From positions 30,740 to 94,739 of the forward strand of contig JACKQL020000146.1 in assembly GCA_018296165.2 (NCBI GenBank): 64,000 nt of DNA, given 5' to 3'. Within the stretch, counting starts at the first letter, position 1, and every line of letters begins with the position of its first letter. The notes below the pieces were generated by a model. The model searched no databases. It was given only the letters and a program-made list of their open reading frames with translations, and was not told the origin of the DNA. Position numbers and translations under genes: made by a program. The stretch is from Termitomyces sp. T153 (Eukaryota > Basidiomycota > Agaricomycetes > Agaricales > Lyophyllaceae). Below, piece by piece: positions 45,737-58,200 of this stretch.

Positions 45737-47640
45737 GCAGCTGTCTTTGAGTTGGGTCTATATTTGCTGATAACACTACCTCCTTGACCTGCATCTACTG
45801 ACCCAGCTCTATACCCATCACTACTTAGTGTACAGGACTGGATATATCATATATTTGTATTCTTCTTATTGCTACTCTATGTGACCAAATGACTGGTTAT
45901 CAGGAAATGAAAGTCCACAAGAAGGAGGCACAGAATGGATGCAGAACATGTTTCCTGCTGACCAGTCATGGTCACATGGTCTTGTGCCTCTTAAATTCAA
46001 ACCATCATCTATGCATAGTATACAAGCACTCATTTTTGCATTACTTTCTCTACTCCATGCCTTTCTCTCATCTCACCCACCCACACCTATATATGGATTC
46101 TTTACATTACATATCTCTCTTCACTTTACACTCACATACATCCACTACATTTTGATGTCATGAAATTTTGATATCTAGCTAACATTTCAGTATCTAACAT
46201 ATTCTGCTATCACACACATATTGATCTAACTACTTAATACAAATTTACAACATACTGGTTCTGTATCCTCAAGTAGGCATCATCTGCAATCTGGGTCTCC
46301 TATTTGCTGATGCCGCTACCCTCTTAACCTGTGTCTACCAACCTGGCTCTACACCCATCACTAATTAGTGTACAGGACTTGATATATTGTATATTTTTAT
46401 TCTTCTTATTACTACTGTCATGTGTTGTGATATCAAATTGGTTTGCAATGTGATATTTGCATTTAGCAACTAAATACACTTTACACTTACCCTCTGAATC
46501 CTGAAAAAACATAGATGACTATATATATCATGAGTTCTTTATGCTTATCTCATAGAAAATTGAAGTTGTTGGAGTGTAGAAAATCTCAAAGTGTGAAATC
46601 AGACCAAGTTTTGTAACCCACCTGGGCTTGTGAAATGGATCAGCAAAGAGTATGCAAAATAGAATTACATGGCATTCTTTGATACATACTTGAATATAAT
46701 TTTCCAAGGAATAGAACAAGGTGGGAAGCTCCAGGAAGTGGAAATCATTGTGTTCAACTCAGGAAGTGTGACAACTTGGGGCTATTGAAACTCTGCATAT
46801 GGGGCAGAACACTAAATTCTGCAACCATTCCAACACTTCTTGAAAAAATAGTTTGTGAAGCTGTTCACTACAATTCTGTCAGCCTAGTAGCCAAGGACCT
46901 CTTACAGAAGGCCTGTATCAACCTGAAAAATGGGGTTTTCACCTTGTTTAAAAATGCAACTGTCATGTGTCAGGAGATGATATTTTTAGCCAATTTTTTT
47001 TTGTAGCTCTGTCCCCTGAGCACATAGTCTTTGAACCTCTAGGCAATCTAGATTTATTTATGATCTAGTAGGTAGTGATTTTTTCCAGGAAATTTATACC
47101 ATGTGAGAGATATTGGTCCATGACTGAGTCAGAGGTACCAAAAATTTGGGAAGTGAAATTGTCATCACACCAGGATCACAGGTCAAGTTCTGGCTCCACT
47201 TAGAAGGAATGCTCAATTGTCAATATAGCTTGCATGGTGGTATATCTTACAAAAAGTTGAAAAAACGTATTACTGAGGAAGATTACTGTGATATGGATCA
47301 GAACATTGGTATACAGGAGAGTTACATACATGATTTTGTAATCTCAAGCACTCTATGCAACCAAATGACTGGTTATCAGGAAAACCCCAGGGCCTCCCAA
47401 TTGTTATCCAGATTGATTAATGATCAACAAAATGTGATGCATCATGTGTTGTGCAGTAAGCAATCACTTGGGCAGTCATGCAGGCAGTATATTTTATGTC
47501 CGACATGACCATCACCACAGTGGCTGATGTTGTTCCAAGGTCTATGAAGTAGACAAGATTATTCTACTTGATTATGCACTGAAAAATGTCTGCAATTCTT
47601 GTTCCCATGTGATTGATATACCATGTGATATCTACCTGCT
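45737..47640. other. AT-rich region of unknown content with dispersed direct repeats
   Basis: No retroelement frame is recognisable. A segment of about 130 bp at 45755-45890 recurs imperfectly at 46286-46420 (shared core ATTAGTGTACAGGACT or near variant). The motif ACCAAATGACTGGTTATCAGG recurs at about 45883-45903 and 47360-47380. Open frames such as 47146-47508 (120 codons) have no family I recognise. CpG is almost absent, so this is probably very old mobile DNA. Confidence 0.4.
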
Positions 47641-47647
47641 ACCTGCT

Positions 47648-47825
47648 TGTCCACACTTTTTGCTCCCTTCTGGCTATCTTTTCCAGCTATCTTTTCTGGC
47701 TAACATTGCTGTCTGCACTTTTTGCTCCCTTCCAGCTAATGTTGCTGTCCACACTTTTTGCTCCCTTTCAGCTATCTTTTCCAGCTAATGTTGTTGCCAG
47801 CACTTTTTGCTTCCTTTCAGCTTTG
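47648..47825. repeat. Tandem repeat of CACTTTTTGCTCCCTT units
   Basis: Four imperfect units of roughly 40-60 bp, each containing CACTTTTTGCT followed by CCAGCTA or similar and TTGCTGTCC. Directly followed by a pyrimidine-rich tract. Confidence 0.75.
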
Positions 47826-47940
47826 TTTTCCCCCTTTTTATATTTTTCCTTTTTTTCTTTTCTTCTTCTTCTTTTTTCTTTTCTTTTTTTATTTATTTTT
47901 TTAGTTGTATTTTATTTTATTTTATTCTTTTTCTTGGCAT
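47826..47940. repeat. T-rich low-complexity tract
   Basis: Almost entirely T and C with scattered A (TTTTATTTTATTTTATT near its end). Open frames across it are composition artefacts. It could be the A-rich tail of a minus-strand retroposon. Confidence 0.7.
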
Positions 47941-48890
47941 GTAATTGAACTTTTATGACTCTCCTATTCAGAGTCAATATTACTATATTGATATTTTGAT
48001 GTCTATCTATGCTAAATGGAAGCTGAGATTGCATCCACAGATGCCATGATAGACTTAGTGAAGAAAGAATAAAATATATATGTTGTGTAACAATCTTTGC
48101 TCCAACAACTGATTGTGTAATCTTCTCACATGCTCAGTATGGCTTGAGATTAAACTTACACACCTATTCAGCATAAACAGTCCATCTTACTATATGCCCT
48201 GAATGTCACAGGGGAAGCCAGCACAGAGCACAGTCAAAATCATGTATGATAATATTGTTGACTGAAAGAGGTTTAATTATTGATTATTTAGAAAATTTCT
48301 GATCATACAGATTCTCCATGTCAGTCTTGTGGAAAGAATCTTATAAGGGTCTTCCAATTCTTGCATGCACTACCTTTGCTGTATTTTGACATATCATCTG
48401 TCAATGTTCATATCAATGATAGCATATGTATATCCACTGTTGGCACATTGAAAACATATGTGTATAAGTTAAAGGATGTGCTGTGTTACAGCAATAACCA
48501 TTTTTTTTATATCCATTATCATGTCCTGAGTGCTTGGCATTCATTTTACACATTACATATGAAAGAGCTGCAGAATCCTTATCCCCCTGCATATGCAGAG
48601 AATGAACAAGTCAGCACTTCTATACACCATTTAGGCTGCACTCCCCTGATAGTGACTGTATATTCCAAGCCATTTGGAACTTTCATCCATACTGGGAAGT
48701 GAAGCAGTTTTGCTACTAGTGTCCAGCAGTGCAGACAGGAGGGTGGGACATGTAGCAGGTCTGCAATCCCATTATAAGTGTCTCTGTGAGCCTGTATAAT
48801 GGGCACAATGCCTTGTGCCATTAGTATTCAGGATAAGTTTGTTAGATGTGGTACTTTTGGGCTGGGAGAGCAGAGCTGGTCACCCTATGC
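47941..48890. other. Unassigned stretch with one 113-codon frame
   Basis: The plus frame 48361-48702 (LKDVLCYSNNHFFYIHYHVL) vaguely resembles a C-terminal segment of repetitive agaricomycete proteins of unknown function. The minus frame 48579-48821 overlaps it and may instead be the 3' end of the LINE. Neither is firmly supported. Confidence 0.25.
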
Positions 48891-49761
48891 CATGTGCTGA
48901 ATCTGTCATTGGTTCATTGTGAGCAGTTGTAACTGGGAGCTGGGAGTTGGTTGGGCTGGTTTCCTTGAGGGTCTTGTGGGGCATATAGTCATTTCATGGT
49001 GTTTGTGAATCTAAGGAGGTGTTTGAGAGTGTCAAGTGCAGATAATAAGTAGGAGGTTGACTCAGCTTTTCTCTGTAGTAGTCTCATCAGAGGTATGAAC
49101 CTTTTTCAAGTGTAATGGGGGCATAAGACCAGGAAGTGTTCTACCATCTCTACTGAGAGGTCATTACAGTGTGGGCATATTGGGGTTTTGGAATGCCAGA
49201 TACAAAACAGATGGTGGTTGAGAGGGACATGGTCCATTCTCAGCTGGGTTAGGATAGCTGATTGCTTGTGGTCTAATGGCATGATTGTGCACATGTAGTT
49301 CTTGGAAGGCATTGTTTTGTCCAGACATCCTGCTGCTCATGCCTGTGGTGATTTCTTCCATTGGTGCTTCCAAATGACTTGTGTCACAGTGAGTTTCACC
49401 TGTTGCCATGCTGGAATACTAATAGGCAAGGTCTTTTGGCAAAGGAATGCAGGCAGAGCTGATTGTGGGCTTGATTCTCCTAACACAGCTTCCTTTGCCA
49501 GTTGGTCAGCCTGCTTGTTTGGTATGAAGCCCTTGTGACCAGGTGACCAGTGGAGTTGAAGCAAGATTACCCCCTTGGTGCGAGGATTCCACTCTGTGCC
49601 CACATCAATCACAGCATGCCTTTGCAGCATGTTGAGTAGTTGATCCTGCTTCCTGTGAATATGCTCTGCCATGGAGTGAACCTTGTCCAGGAAGTAATGC
49701 ACCAGGTGAGGTTTCTAGTTGTTGAGGGCCTTCAACATTGCTTGACTGTTGCTTCCACATA
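48891..49761 (-). pseudogene. LINE ORF2 C-terminus: RNase H end and zinc motif
   Basis: Minus-strand frame 49702-49337 carries LLQLHWSPGHKGFIPNKQAD, the RNase H C-terminal landmark WxPGHxG with the following QADQLAKEA. Frame 49312-49106 carries a CPHC...HFLVLCPH zinc-like motif typical of LINE ORF2 C-termini. A stop near 49715 and a frame shift near 49330 interrupt it. Confidence 0.78.
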
Positions 49762-49766
49762 TTGTT

Positions 49767-50078
49767 TGTTGGAGCGTCAACTAATCACATTGTGATAGTG
49801 TGACACGGAAAAAGGTATCGCGACACAACACAATGGACAGGGCCACTGGCCATGGACTGCTTTGTTCTACCTACATGCATATATATGCGCAGACGTCCTA
49901 CGGTACCCTCAGTTCGTTATCATGCACTGAGGGTACGTCTATATTCATTACTATACTTACAAACAATTACTAAATACGAGTACCTAGGATATACTTACGT
50001 GATATCAATAGGTATTCAATGCAGTTCGTTATCACGCACTGAGGGATATACTTACGTGATATCAATAGGGTTCTAACA
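49767..50078 (+). repeat. 5' LTR of the copia element
   Basis: 312 bp, TGTTGGAGCGTC to GGTTCTAACA. Contains a TATATATGCGC motif at about 49878 and internal duplications: GTTCGTTATCAYGCACTGAGG and ATATACTTACGTGATATCAA each occur twice. Differs from the 3' copy at 49775 (C/T), 49923 (T/C) and 49998 (C/T). Confidence 0.96.
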
Positions 50079-50092
50079 GGTTATGGGCCTAA
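50079..50092 (+). promoter_or_regulatory. Primer-binding site of the copia element
   Basis: GGTTATGGGCCTAA follows the LTR without a gap. It resembles the Drosophila copia primer site, which pairs with an internal, anticodon-arm fragment of initiator tRNA-Met rather than the tRNA 3' end. The identification is by recall of that site. Confidence 0.7.
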
Positions 50093-50325
50093 ACTGAGCA
50101 TAATACCCACAGAAAGTATTATCACTCGTCAGAACCCCCCCGCTCTTCTGTCTCCTGCTGTTTACTGCGATCGCCGATCGCGTTGGGTTGTCCCCATACG
50201 GAGTTGTCCTCCCATCTTGTTCTCCTTAACCGAGATCTCTTTCATCATCTGGATCTGGAAGAGTGCCTCTATTGTCTCGAAACAGTCAAGAAATTTGTCT
50301 ACCTGCCGTACCATACTCCTGAACG

Positions 50326-53300
50326 ATGCCCGCGAGTCTGAACGACGCCACAGCTCCGTCTATCCATGCCATATCCATCCGTGGGGCAGAATGGAAGCAC
50401 GAGAAATTCAGTCGGAATGCTTCCATGGCAAACCTTGATCGCTGGACTACAGCCATGAAAATTCATCTCTCTCTACTTGGCTTAAAATCATACGTCTTCG
50501 AACCATTGACTTCCTCACCAAACGCCACCACTGAGCCTAACGCATATAGGAACTGGGCTTCCAATGATGATCTCGCGCGCGCCGTTATCCTTACTGCCCT
50601 GGACGAGTCAGAGTACGACGGGCTTGATGACGCCAAGACAGCAGCAGACCTGTTCAACTTGATCAAGACCCGTGCTGAGGGCGAGGGACCAGTCAGAATG
50701 GTGGCACTGATTCAAGAGGTGCTGAGGATTCAGTGCTCACCTAGCGAGCCCTTGCCAGAAACTGCCAGGAAGATATGTGACATAGTCAATCGTATATTCT
50801 CCATCAAAGCTCTTGATAAAGACTTGTTCAAGTGTGTCGTCCTCTTGAACAGCCTCAGCAGCCCGCAGTATGAGCCCGTCCAAGCTCAAGTCTCTCGGGG
50901 ATTAGCGGACGCCACAAAGAGCAACCCATATACCTCTGACCAGATCAGGAAGCTCCTGGAAACAGTGCAAAATCTCACCACCCTAAAATCAGCCAACAAT
51001 GCTCTCCCCAACGACACTGCACTTGCTGCGAATGCGAAAGGACGCTTCCGATCTTCACGCCCCCACTTGCCTGGTCACAACCACCCTGCAGGCGCAAAGT
51101 GTTGTTCGACATGCCTGATGCACGGACGCCCCTGCGCTGGACATGAAGCCCCGTTCTGCGCGCATCAAGGGGGTGCAATGCAGAAGGCTGGGTTTAACGC
51201 TGCTCGCGACGCTGCCAGAGCCACAGCAGGAGAGAAGCCGAAGGGCAGTGGGACCGCCTCAAAACAGTATACACAGGTCACTGGACCAGCAGGGAAGATA
51301 TATCTAATTGAAGAAGATGAGCTACAGAAAATGCAGACGCTGAGCAATGCGACGACAAACGCAACAATGACAGCGGGTTTTGCAGGTCTGGTCACTGACA
51401 ACTTGCCTGCCCGGTCCGAGGACAAAATCGAATGGGAGGGCTGGATGGCGTCAGTCGAGGAGGAGGAGGAGCCCAGGACTTCCCTCGACTGGCACCAATA
51501 TAACGACACCGCACTCATGTCCACTGCTGAACTTCCATTCTTCATAGACTCAGGCGCAACGGTTCATATCTCTCCATACAAGTCTGACTTCCTTAATCTC
51601 CAGCCAATCGCACCAAGGGCCATAAAAGGAGTAGGTGGATCGACCATTGCTGCTCACGGCATTGGAAGTATTCAACTTCGTACCGCAGAAGGAAACATCC
51701 TTGCGCTAGAGAAAGCACTATATGTCCCTGGTTCTGCTGTTCGTCTCATCTCCGTTGGTCGCATCTCTGCCGACAATCAGACCTACTCACGGTTTGACAA
51801 AGAAGAAGTCCGCATAATTGACTGCGCTACAGAGTCAATCCTAGCCAAAGGTCCCCTTATCAAAGGAAAAGGGCTCTACACAGTCAATCTATCAGACGCA
51901 AACATCGAACACACCTACACCGTTGCCAACATGGAAACCTGGCATCGTCGCCTAGGTCACGCCAATTACCGAGCCATACAACAATTAGCCCGCGATCGAA
52001 GGATCAAAGGTACGCTCTCTACCCTTCCGTCAAAATGCGCCAGCTGTATCTTGGGAAAACAGACACGTACCCCTGTTCCGAAGATGCGGTTGGAAGGGCA
52101 TAGGGCGACGGAAAGGCTGAGAGTCGTGTGGGTTGACCTGTTTGGGCCAGTAAATGTTCGATCGAAGTCAGGAAACCACTACATACTAGACATAGTGGAC
52201 GATTGTACCAATATGCCATGGTCTGTTCCGTTGAAATCAAAGGGAGACGCTTTTGCCGCGCTACAGACATGGGAGAAAGCCCGCGAGAACGAGACTGGTT
52301 TGAAAATTGGCAAGTACCGCACTGGGTTTGATGGGGAACTAAACAGCACGGAGATGGAATCCTGGCTTAACTCAAGGGGCGTCACTATAGAACACAGTGC
52401 TCCGCATACATCGGCACAGATTGGAAAGGTGGAGCGGATGCACAGGACACTAATGGGGAAGGCCAGAACCATGAAAATTGATGCAGGGTGCCCAGACTTC
52501 CTCTGGGACGAGCTCTACCTAACAGCGGCTCACCTCCATGCCAGAACTCCTACAAAAGCTCTCAATGGCAAGACTCCATACGAACTGTGGTTTGGACGTG
52601 AACCTGATTACTCATACATGAGAGAAATTGGATGTCGAGCATTTGTGTTCATACCAACGCATAACCCCAAGATACAGCCACGATCGATTGAGTCAATCCT
52701 AATTGGGTACGGCCAGAACTCCAAGACATACAGATGCTGGGACAAGAAAAATCACAAGGTGTATCAATCGCATCACGTTAAATTCGTCGAACGACATGAA
52801 ACTTCACTCACAGACACTTCACCCCCTATCCCATCTCTTCAACAACTCGATGAGTCCTCGCCAACCATTCCACGAGACAACGATGATGACCCAGGTACTC
52901 TCGACGTTGAGATCAACGCGCCAAACTCAGACATACAGCCTCACCAGGACGACACTACAATCCCACGAAGATCCAATCGCATACGCAGGCCTACAGAGAA
53001 GGCCGCAAACAACGAAGATCGAGCCCCCACTAGGACTGAAAGAGCACTGGAGGAGGTGAGGGAGAGCGCTGCAAGAACAAAGGAGGCAAAGGAGGCAAGG
53101 CGAGTTCGAAACACAGATGACAGTGCTACACAGCCGCAACCAAACACTACGTCAGGAGCGCCCACAGACGAACAGGCGCCCGAACCCACAGAAAATGACC
53201 CACAGCCCGATCTCGATTGTATACTAGCAGCGATCTCCCTGTCCGGTGACGTAGAGCCCCTTCAAATTGACGTTGAGGAGGAGCCAGGCACGTGGAAAGA

Positions 53301-54855
53301 AGCACAACAGGGACCAGACGCGGCGAAATGGGAAGACGCGTACAAGGAGGAGCTAAAATCACTAAAAGACATGGGCGTGTACCGACTTATTCCAAGATCC
53401 GATGTCCCCCACGGGCATAAGGTACGAAAAGGACGACCCATCTTCAAAATCAAAAGGGATGAGCATGGGAAGGCGGTCAGGTATAAGGTGCGCCTTGTAT
53501 TCAAGGGCTACGAACAAATATATGGGCGCGACTACAGTAAGACCACTTCCCCAACAGCGCGTATGGAGTCATGGAGAATTCTACTGCACATTGCGGCATC
53601 ACAGGGTTGGGATGCGACTCAGATCGACGTGAAAACGGCATTCCTCTATGGTATACTTCCAGATGACGAGATTCAGTACATGGAACAACCGGAGGGCTTC
53701 GAGGAACCTGGGAAGGAGGACTACGTGTGCGAACTTGTGAGAGGACTCTACGGTATGAAGCAAGCTGGCCGGATCTGGAATCAAACATTGAACGAACGAA
53801 TGGTCGCTTGGGGATTCACGCGCCTATCTTGCGAGTCTTGCATATACCATCGGAAGTCAGACACAGGCACAGTCATTGCTGCGGTCCATGTCGACGATTT
53901 CTTATCCATAGCCGACTCCAAGGGAGAGAATGAGCGTTTCAAGGCGCAGATGCAAGAATCCTGGTCGATCACTGATCTAGGCCGGCCAAAACACATCGTA
54001 GGCGTCTCAGTAAAATGGAACGACAGTAAACATACAGTTTCACTATCCCAGACAGCCTTCATTGAGCGAGTAATCCAGCAGTTTGGCCAGAAAGACGCGC
54101 ACCCATTGTCACTTCCCATGGAACCAGGCCTGAAACTCAGGCGCGCCAACCCTGAGTCTCAGACTCAGGAGGAGAAAACCAAGATCGCGAAGTTACCGTA
54201 TAGATCACTGGTAGGATGCCTACTGTACATAGCAATAGCAACCCGGCCGGATATCGCCTTCGCAGTTCAGCAATTATCACAATTGCTCGACAACTACGAC
54301 TCATCCCACTGGAACGCAGGTATCTGACTTCTCCGCTATCTCAAAGGCTCCAAAGACCTAGAACTCCACCTCGGCGGCTCATCTATCACACTCCGGGGAT
54401 TTACTGACGCCGATTGGGCGAGCTGTCTGGATACCAGGAGGAGTACCAGCGGCTACGCGTGGTCGCTAGGAACTGGAGCAATATCATGGTCAGTCAGAAA
54501 ACAGAAAACCGTGGCAACATCTTTGTGCGAAGCAGAGTACATGGCAGCATACGAGTCGACGCAGGAATGCATCTGGCTGCGGATGTTGATGAAGGTGATA
54601 GGCTGGGACTTCACTAGAAAGCCGACGACCTTATTCTGCGACAACAAGGCAGCGATCACACTTTCCGAAGACGCGACAGCACATGCCCGAGTTAAACACT
54701 TCGACATAAAGTATCATTTCATTCGTGAACGCGCTCAATCAGGAGAAATCACGATAAAATACGTCAACACCAGAGATAACGTCGCCGACATATTCACGAA
54801 AGCTCTGCCCAAGCCACTCTTTGTACAACTCCGCCAAATGTTGGGAATGTCTTGA
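50326..54855 (+). CDS. Copia gag-pol polyprotein with one in-frame TGA
   Basis: A single frame of 1510 codons including the stop, from ATG 50326 to TGA 54853-54855, interrupted only by TGA at 54325-54327. Gag occupies residues about 1-400, with a Cys/His-rich segment at about 265-285 (CCSTCLMHGRPCAGHEAPFC) instead of a standard CCHC knuckle. Protease: D408-S-G at 51547-51555. GAG-pre-integrase zinc: WHRRLGH (from 539) and CASC (571-574). Integrase core: VDLFGPV, FDGELNS, and GKVERMHRTL with the final Glu. RT: about residues 1040-1290, with box HVDD at 1188-1191. RNase H: DADWAS, EAEYMA, CDNKAA. The polyprotein makes virus-like particles and copies and integrates the element. The TGA sits between RT and RNase H; CGA there would encode Arg in the context NAG-R-LLRYL. 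Confidence 0.95.
54325..54327 (+). other. Premature TGA in copia pol
   Basis: The frame continues without shift after this codon for another 176 codons with full RNase H motifs. A C-to-T change of CGA accounts for it. Without readthrough, the product lacks RNase H. Confidence 0.9.
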
Positions 54856-54895
54856 CTCCATACGCGAGGAGGAGTATCAGTGTCGTGTCCGCGAT

Positions 54896-54904
54896 AAGGA
54901 GGAG
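54896..54904 (+). promoter_or_regulatory. Polypurine tract of the copia element
   Basis: AAGGAGGAG lies immediately before the 3' LTR, where second-strand priming is expected. Confidence 0.8.
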
Positions 54905-55216
54905 TGTTGGAGTGTCAACTAATCACATTGTGATAGTGTGACACGGAAAAAGGTATCGCGACACAACACAATGGACAGGGCCACTGGCCATGGACTGCTT
55001 TGTTCTACCTACATGCATATATATGCGCAGACGTCCTACGGTACCCTCAGTTCGTTATCACGCACTGAGGGTACGTCTATATTCATTACTATACTTACAA
55101 ACAATTACTAAATACGAGTACCTAGGATATACTTATGTGATATCAATAGGTATTCAATGCAGTTCGTTATCACGCACTGAGGGATATACTTACGTGATAT
55201 CAATAGGGTTCTAACA
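54905..55216 (+). repeat. 3' LTR of the copia element
   Basis: 312 bp, TGTTGGAGTGTC to GGTTCTAACA. Three substitutions from the 5' LTR (54913, 55061, 55136). Confidence 0.96.
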
Positions 55217-58200
55217 TTGTTTGCCCTTGGAGCTGTCTATTGAGGTTTTGAAGAGCATGGAGCCCAAGACAGATACCTACTATCTTGGCTTCATATACTG
55301 TGTGCTTAGTACTGGAGCCTAGGTGATATTTTAGGTTAGATTTCTTTTTTTCATCCACAAAGAGGACTGCCAATGCTCCTATACCACCCTTGTATCCTGA
55401 GCCATTGCAGAACACCATGGTGTGGGATCTGTCAAACACTGCTTCTATCTTGTCTAGCACTTTGGACTTCAATTCCAGAATGTAGGTAGAGAAAGCTGGC
55501 TTGTAATTGTGGCTGCACCTGGTGGGACTCACTTCCTCCATGGTATTCAGGTCAATACCTGTGTAGTGGAAAAGGTTGTGAAGGGGTGAGCAGTGTCTAT
55601 GCACAAACCTCCCTGCCACTGTTTTGACCAGATTGTATAGGGGGTGTGTAGGTGGTAGAGAGGCAAGTCAAAGTGCTGCTCTCATCAGTACTTTCCTGAA
55701 GAGAAGGTCAATTGGGAGCAGGTTTGCCATGCTGTCTAGGACATTGCTGGCTGTTGTCTGTATTGCTCCAGTGACTAGCCTTGCTGCTGATCTTTGCACT
55801 GGAATCAGCTGTTTCATTGCTGCAATTGAGCTGGACTGCCTGGCCCCACCAGAAACCTCACTAACACTAGCATACCACATATCAGCTGCATAGGTGAAAG
55901 CTGGGACTGATACTGTATTGTATAGTTGGCAGACTCTACCCACCAGCATTCCCCCTGAGATACAAGATAGTCTGGCAACCTGTTGTGACTGCCAGGCTGC
56001 ATTGGCTGCAACTTTTTGGGCATATGCCAACCACCTCAGCCTTGAGTCAAATACTATACCTAGGCATTTGTAGGTTGGGACTGTTGTGACCTTTTGCTTC
56101 ATGGTTGTTCCATCAAGGTTAGTCCTTGAGAGGCTGAGGTCAGTAGGGGCAGTGTCTGCCAGGGACCTTGGAAAGTTCATGAGAGCTAGTTTAGTTAGTT
56201 CAAATGGAGAATTGTGAGTGATGGACCAATCAAAGCTGCCATCAGCACACTCCATCATAATTGTTATCATCTTGTGTGTCTCCATTAGAGACTTGGCAAC
56301 TACTAACAGCATTGTGTTGTCCACAAAGCTGATTGACATTTCTGCTCTGTCAGCAGGGTGTGCTATTAATAAGAGGGGTGCATTATAGAAAGCATAATAA
56401 ACCATTGATAGCAGGCATCCCTGCATTGTGCCATTGTCAACCAAAATCCACTTCAAATGGTAATCATCAAAACAGATTTAGGTGTGCTTGCAGGAGAGCA
56501 TCTGGTCTGCTAGGTAATGTATCAGGATGGGAGGCCCCTCTCCTTCATATTGTGGATGAAACAATGTGGCACTGTATTTGGAAAGGCTCCTTGCACATCT
56601 AGGAATAGCACCATTGCCACTTTGCCAGTGCACTAGGCATGTTTGATCTTATGTACCACCAAGTGCATGGCATCTGTCATATTCCTTCCAGGATGCCTGC
56701 CAAACTGTTCAGGTGGCAGCAGATCATGCTTCTTGCCTAAGTGTGATATGTCAGCTGCTACTAGTGTGGAGAGAAGCTTCCCTAAGGTGTTCAGGAGGCC
56801 TATTGGGTAGTAAGCATTTGCCATGGTGTACAATGGCTTTCCAGGCTTTTTTAGGACCAGGGTGGTTGATTCAAGCCAGCTTGAATGGTAAACACCTAGT
56901 TCAAAGACTGCCCAAAATATAAAATATAAGTGGTCAATTAGTGTGGACTCACATCTCTTATAGATCACATTTGGAATGCCATCAGGGCCTGGGGCCTTAA
57001 AGGGCTGAAGGCCCTTGATGGCTTCACCAATGCAGGCCCTTGTGAAGTAGGGGGTGTCAGGGAGGGGTAAGGGGTAGGCCATGTATGGCATGGGCAGAGA
57101 TACTGGGGCAGCAGGAAAGAAAAACAAGGCTAAGACTCTTGCCTTCTCTGCATTTATCAAGATGACAGCAGGCAGTGTAGTCAATGGATCCTTCAGATCT
57201 GGGACTCTATCACAGGCAAAGTCCATGAGTTCTTTCACTGCATATTTATTGGCAGTGTAAATCTGCTGTGCATCAATTGTTTCCAACCACATTTTCCAGT
57301 GCTTAACTTTGGCATCTTTTATCACCTTGGTCATTTCCTGTGAGAGCTTCTTTGCTTTCTTGTGGGCAGGATGATCTGGAAGGTCACAGAATTTAGATGC
57401 CTCATTACAAGCCTTGTGACTCTGGGCCTTGAGCCTTGTGAGGTCTTTGGTCCACCATCTCTTTGTGTACAGGCACAGTGATCTCATTGGGACTATGGCC
57501 TCATCCTGGATCACTTCCTGGATCACTGATGTCAGATTAGTTATGACCATGTCAAAACTTCCCTTGGTCAGTATACATTTGGGTGGTAGTCTTGCATCTA
57601 GGTGCTCCTTCAGAGCTCTGTGGAATTTGTTCAAGTCAACATTTCTGAAATCTTTCAATGTGGGAAGGATTGAGCAAGGAACTGGAAGTTCCAGTTCTGT
57701 TATCACTAGCAAATGGTCAGTGATTGGGGGGCAGAAAGCTGGGATCACCTCACAGGAGATTACTGGGCTAGAGTTAGCATGTGAGCACCAGACATTGTCC
57801 AGTTGTGTCCAGTTCCTGGACACTGTTTGAAGCATTGGAATCTCCAGGTGAGTGCTAAGTCCATGTCAAATTTCTTAAGGAGGTCAAGGAGGGGCTGAAT
57901 AAAGTCTGCTAGATCATTGAGACAGCAATTGTCAGCTGATTCCCATAGGGGGTGATGGTGATTAAAGTCCCCCAGCCAGAGCATGTGATCTGAAGGGGTT
58001 GGTCTAGCCAAAGCTAGTGAAAGGGAGAGAAAGGAATCAAGAGAGAAGAGGACCTCATTGTGTTCACATGCATTGTACACATTGAATACTGCAAGGCATC
58101 CATGTTTACCTGCAAACCAGACAGCTGTTATGTCTGTTGAGTGGATGGTTAGTGGGGTAAAGGCTTCTGTGGAGATGTTAGTATTTATCAGTAGCACCAA

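Larger units (their letters stand above)
49767..55216 (+). mobile_element. Ty1/copia element, young and nearly intact
   Basis: 5450 bp: 312-bp LTRs at 49767-50078 and 54905-55216, a primer-binding site directly after the left LTR, one gag-pol frame 50326-54855, and a purine tract at 54896-54904. A perfect 5-bp duplication TTGTT flanks it (49762-49766 and 55217-55221). The LTRs differ at three positions, all C/T at CpG sites. CpG is abundant, in sharp contrast to the LINE it entered. The order integrase before RT defines Ty1/copia. Confidence 0.97.

Noticed and set aside
45755..47380. Helitron
   Set aside because: No Rep or helicase motif, and no convincing TC start, CTRR end and terminal hairpin could be paired.
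47613..47948. 111-codon hydrophobic frame, possible membrane protein
   Set aside because: Arises from a T-rich low-complexity tract and tandem repeats.
52703..53059. Second frame inside the copia element
   Set aside because: Overlaps the linker between integrase and RT in another phase and has no recognisable domain.
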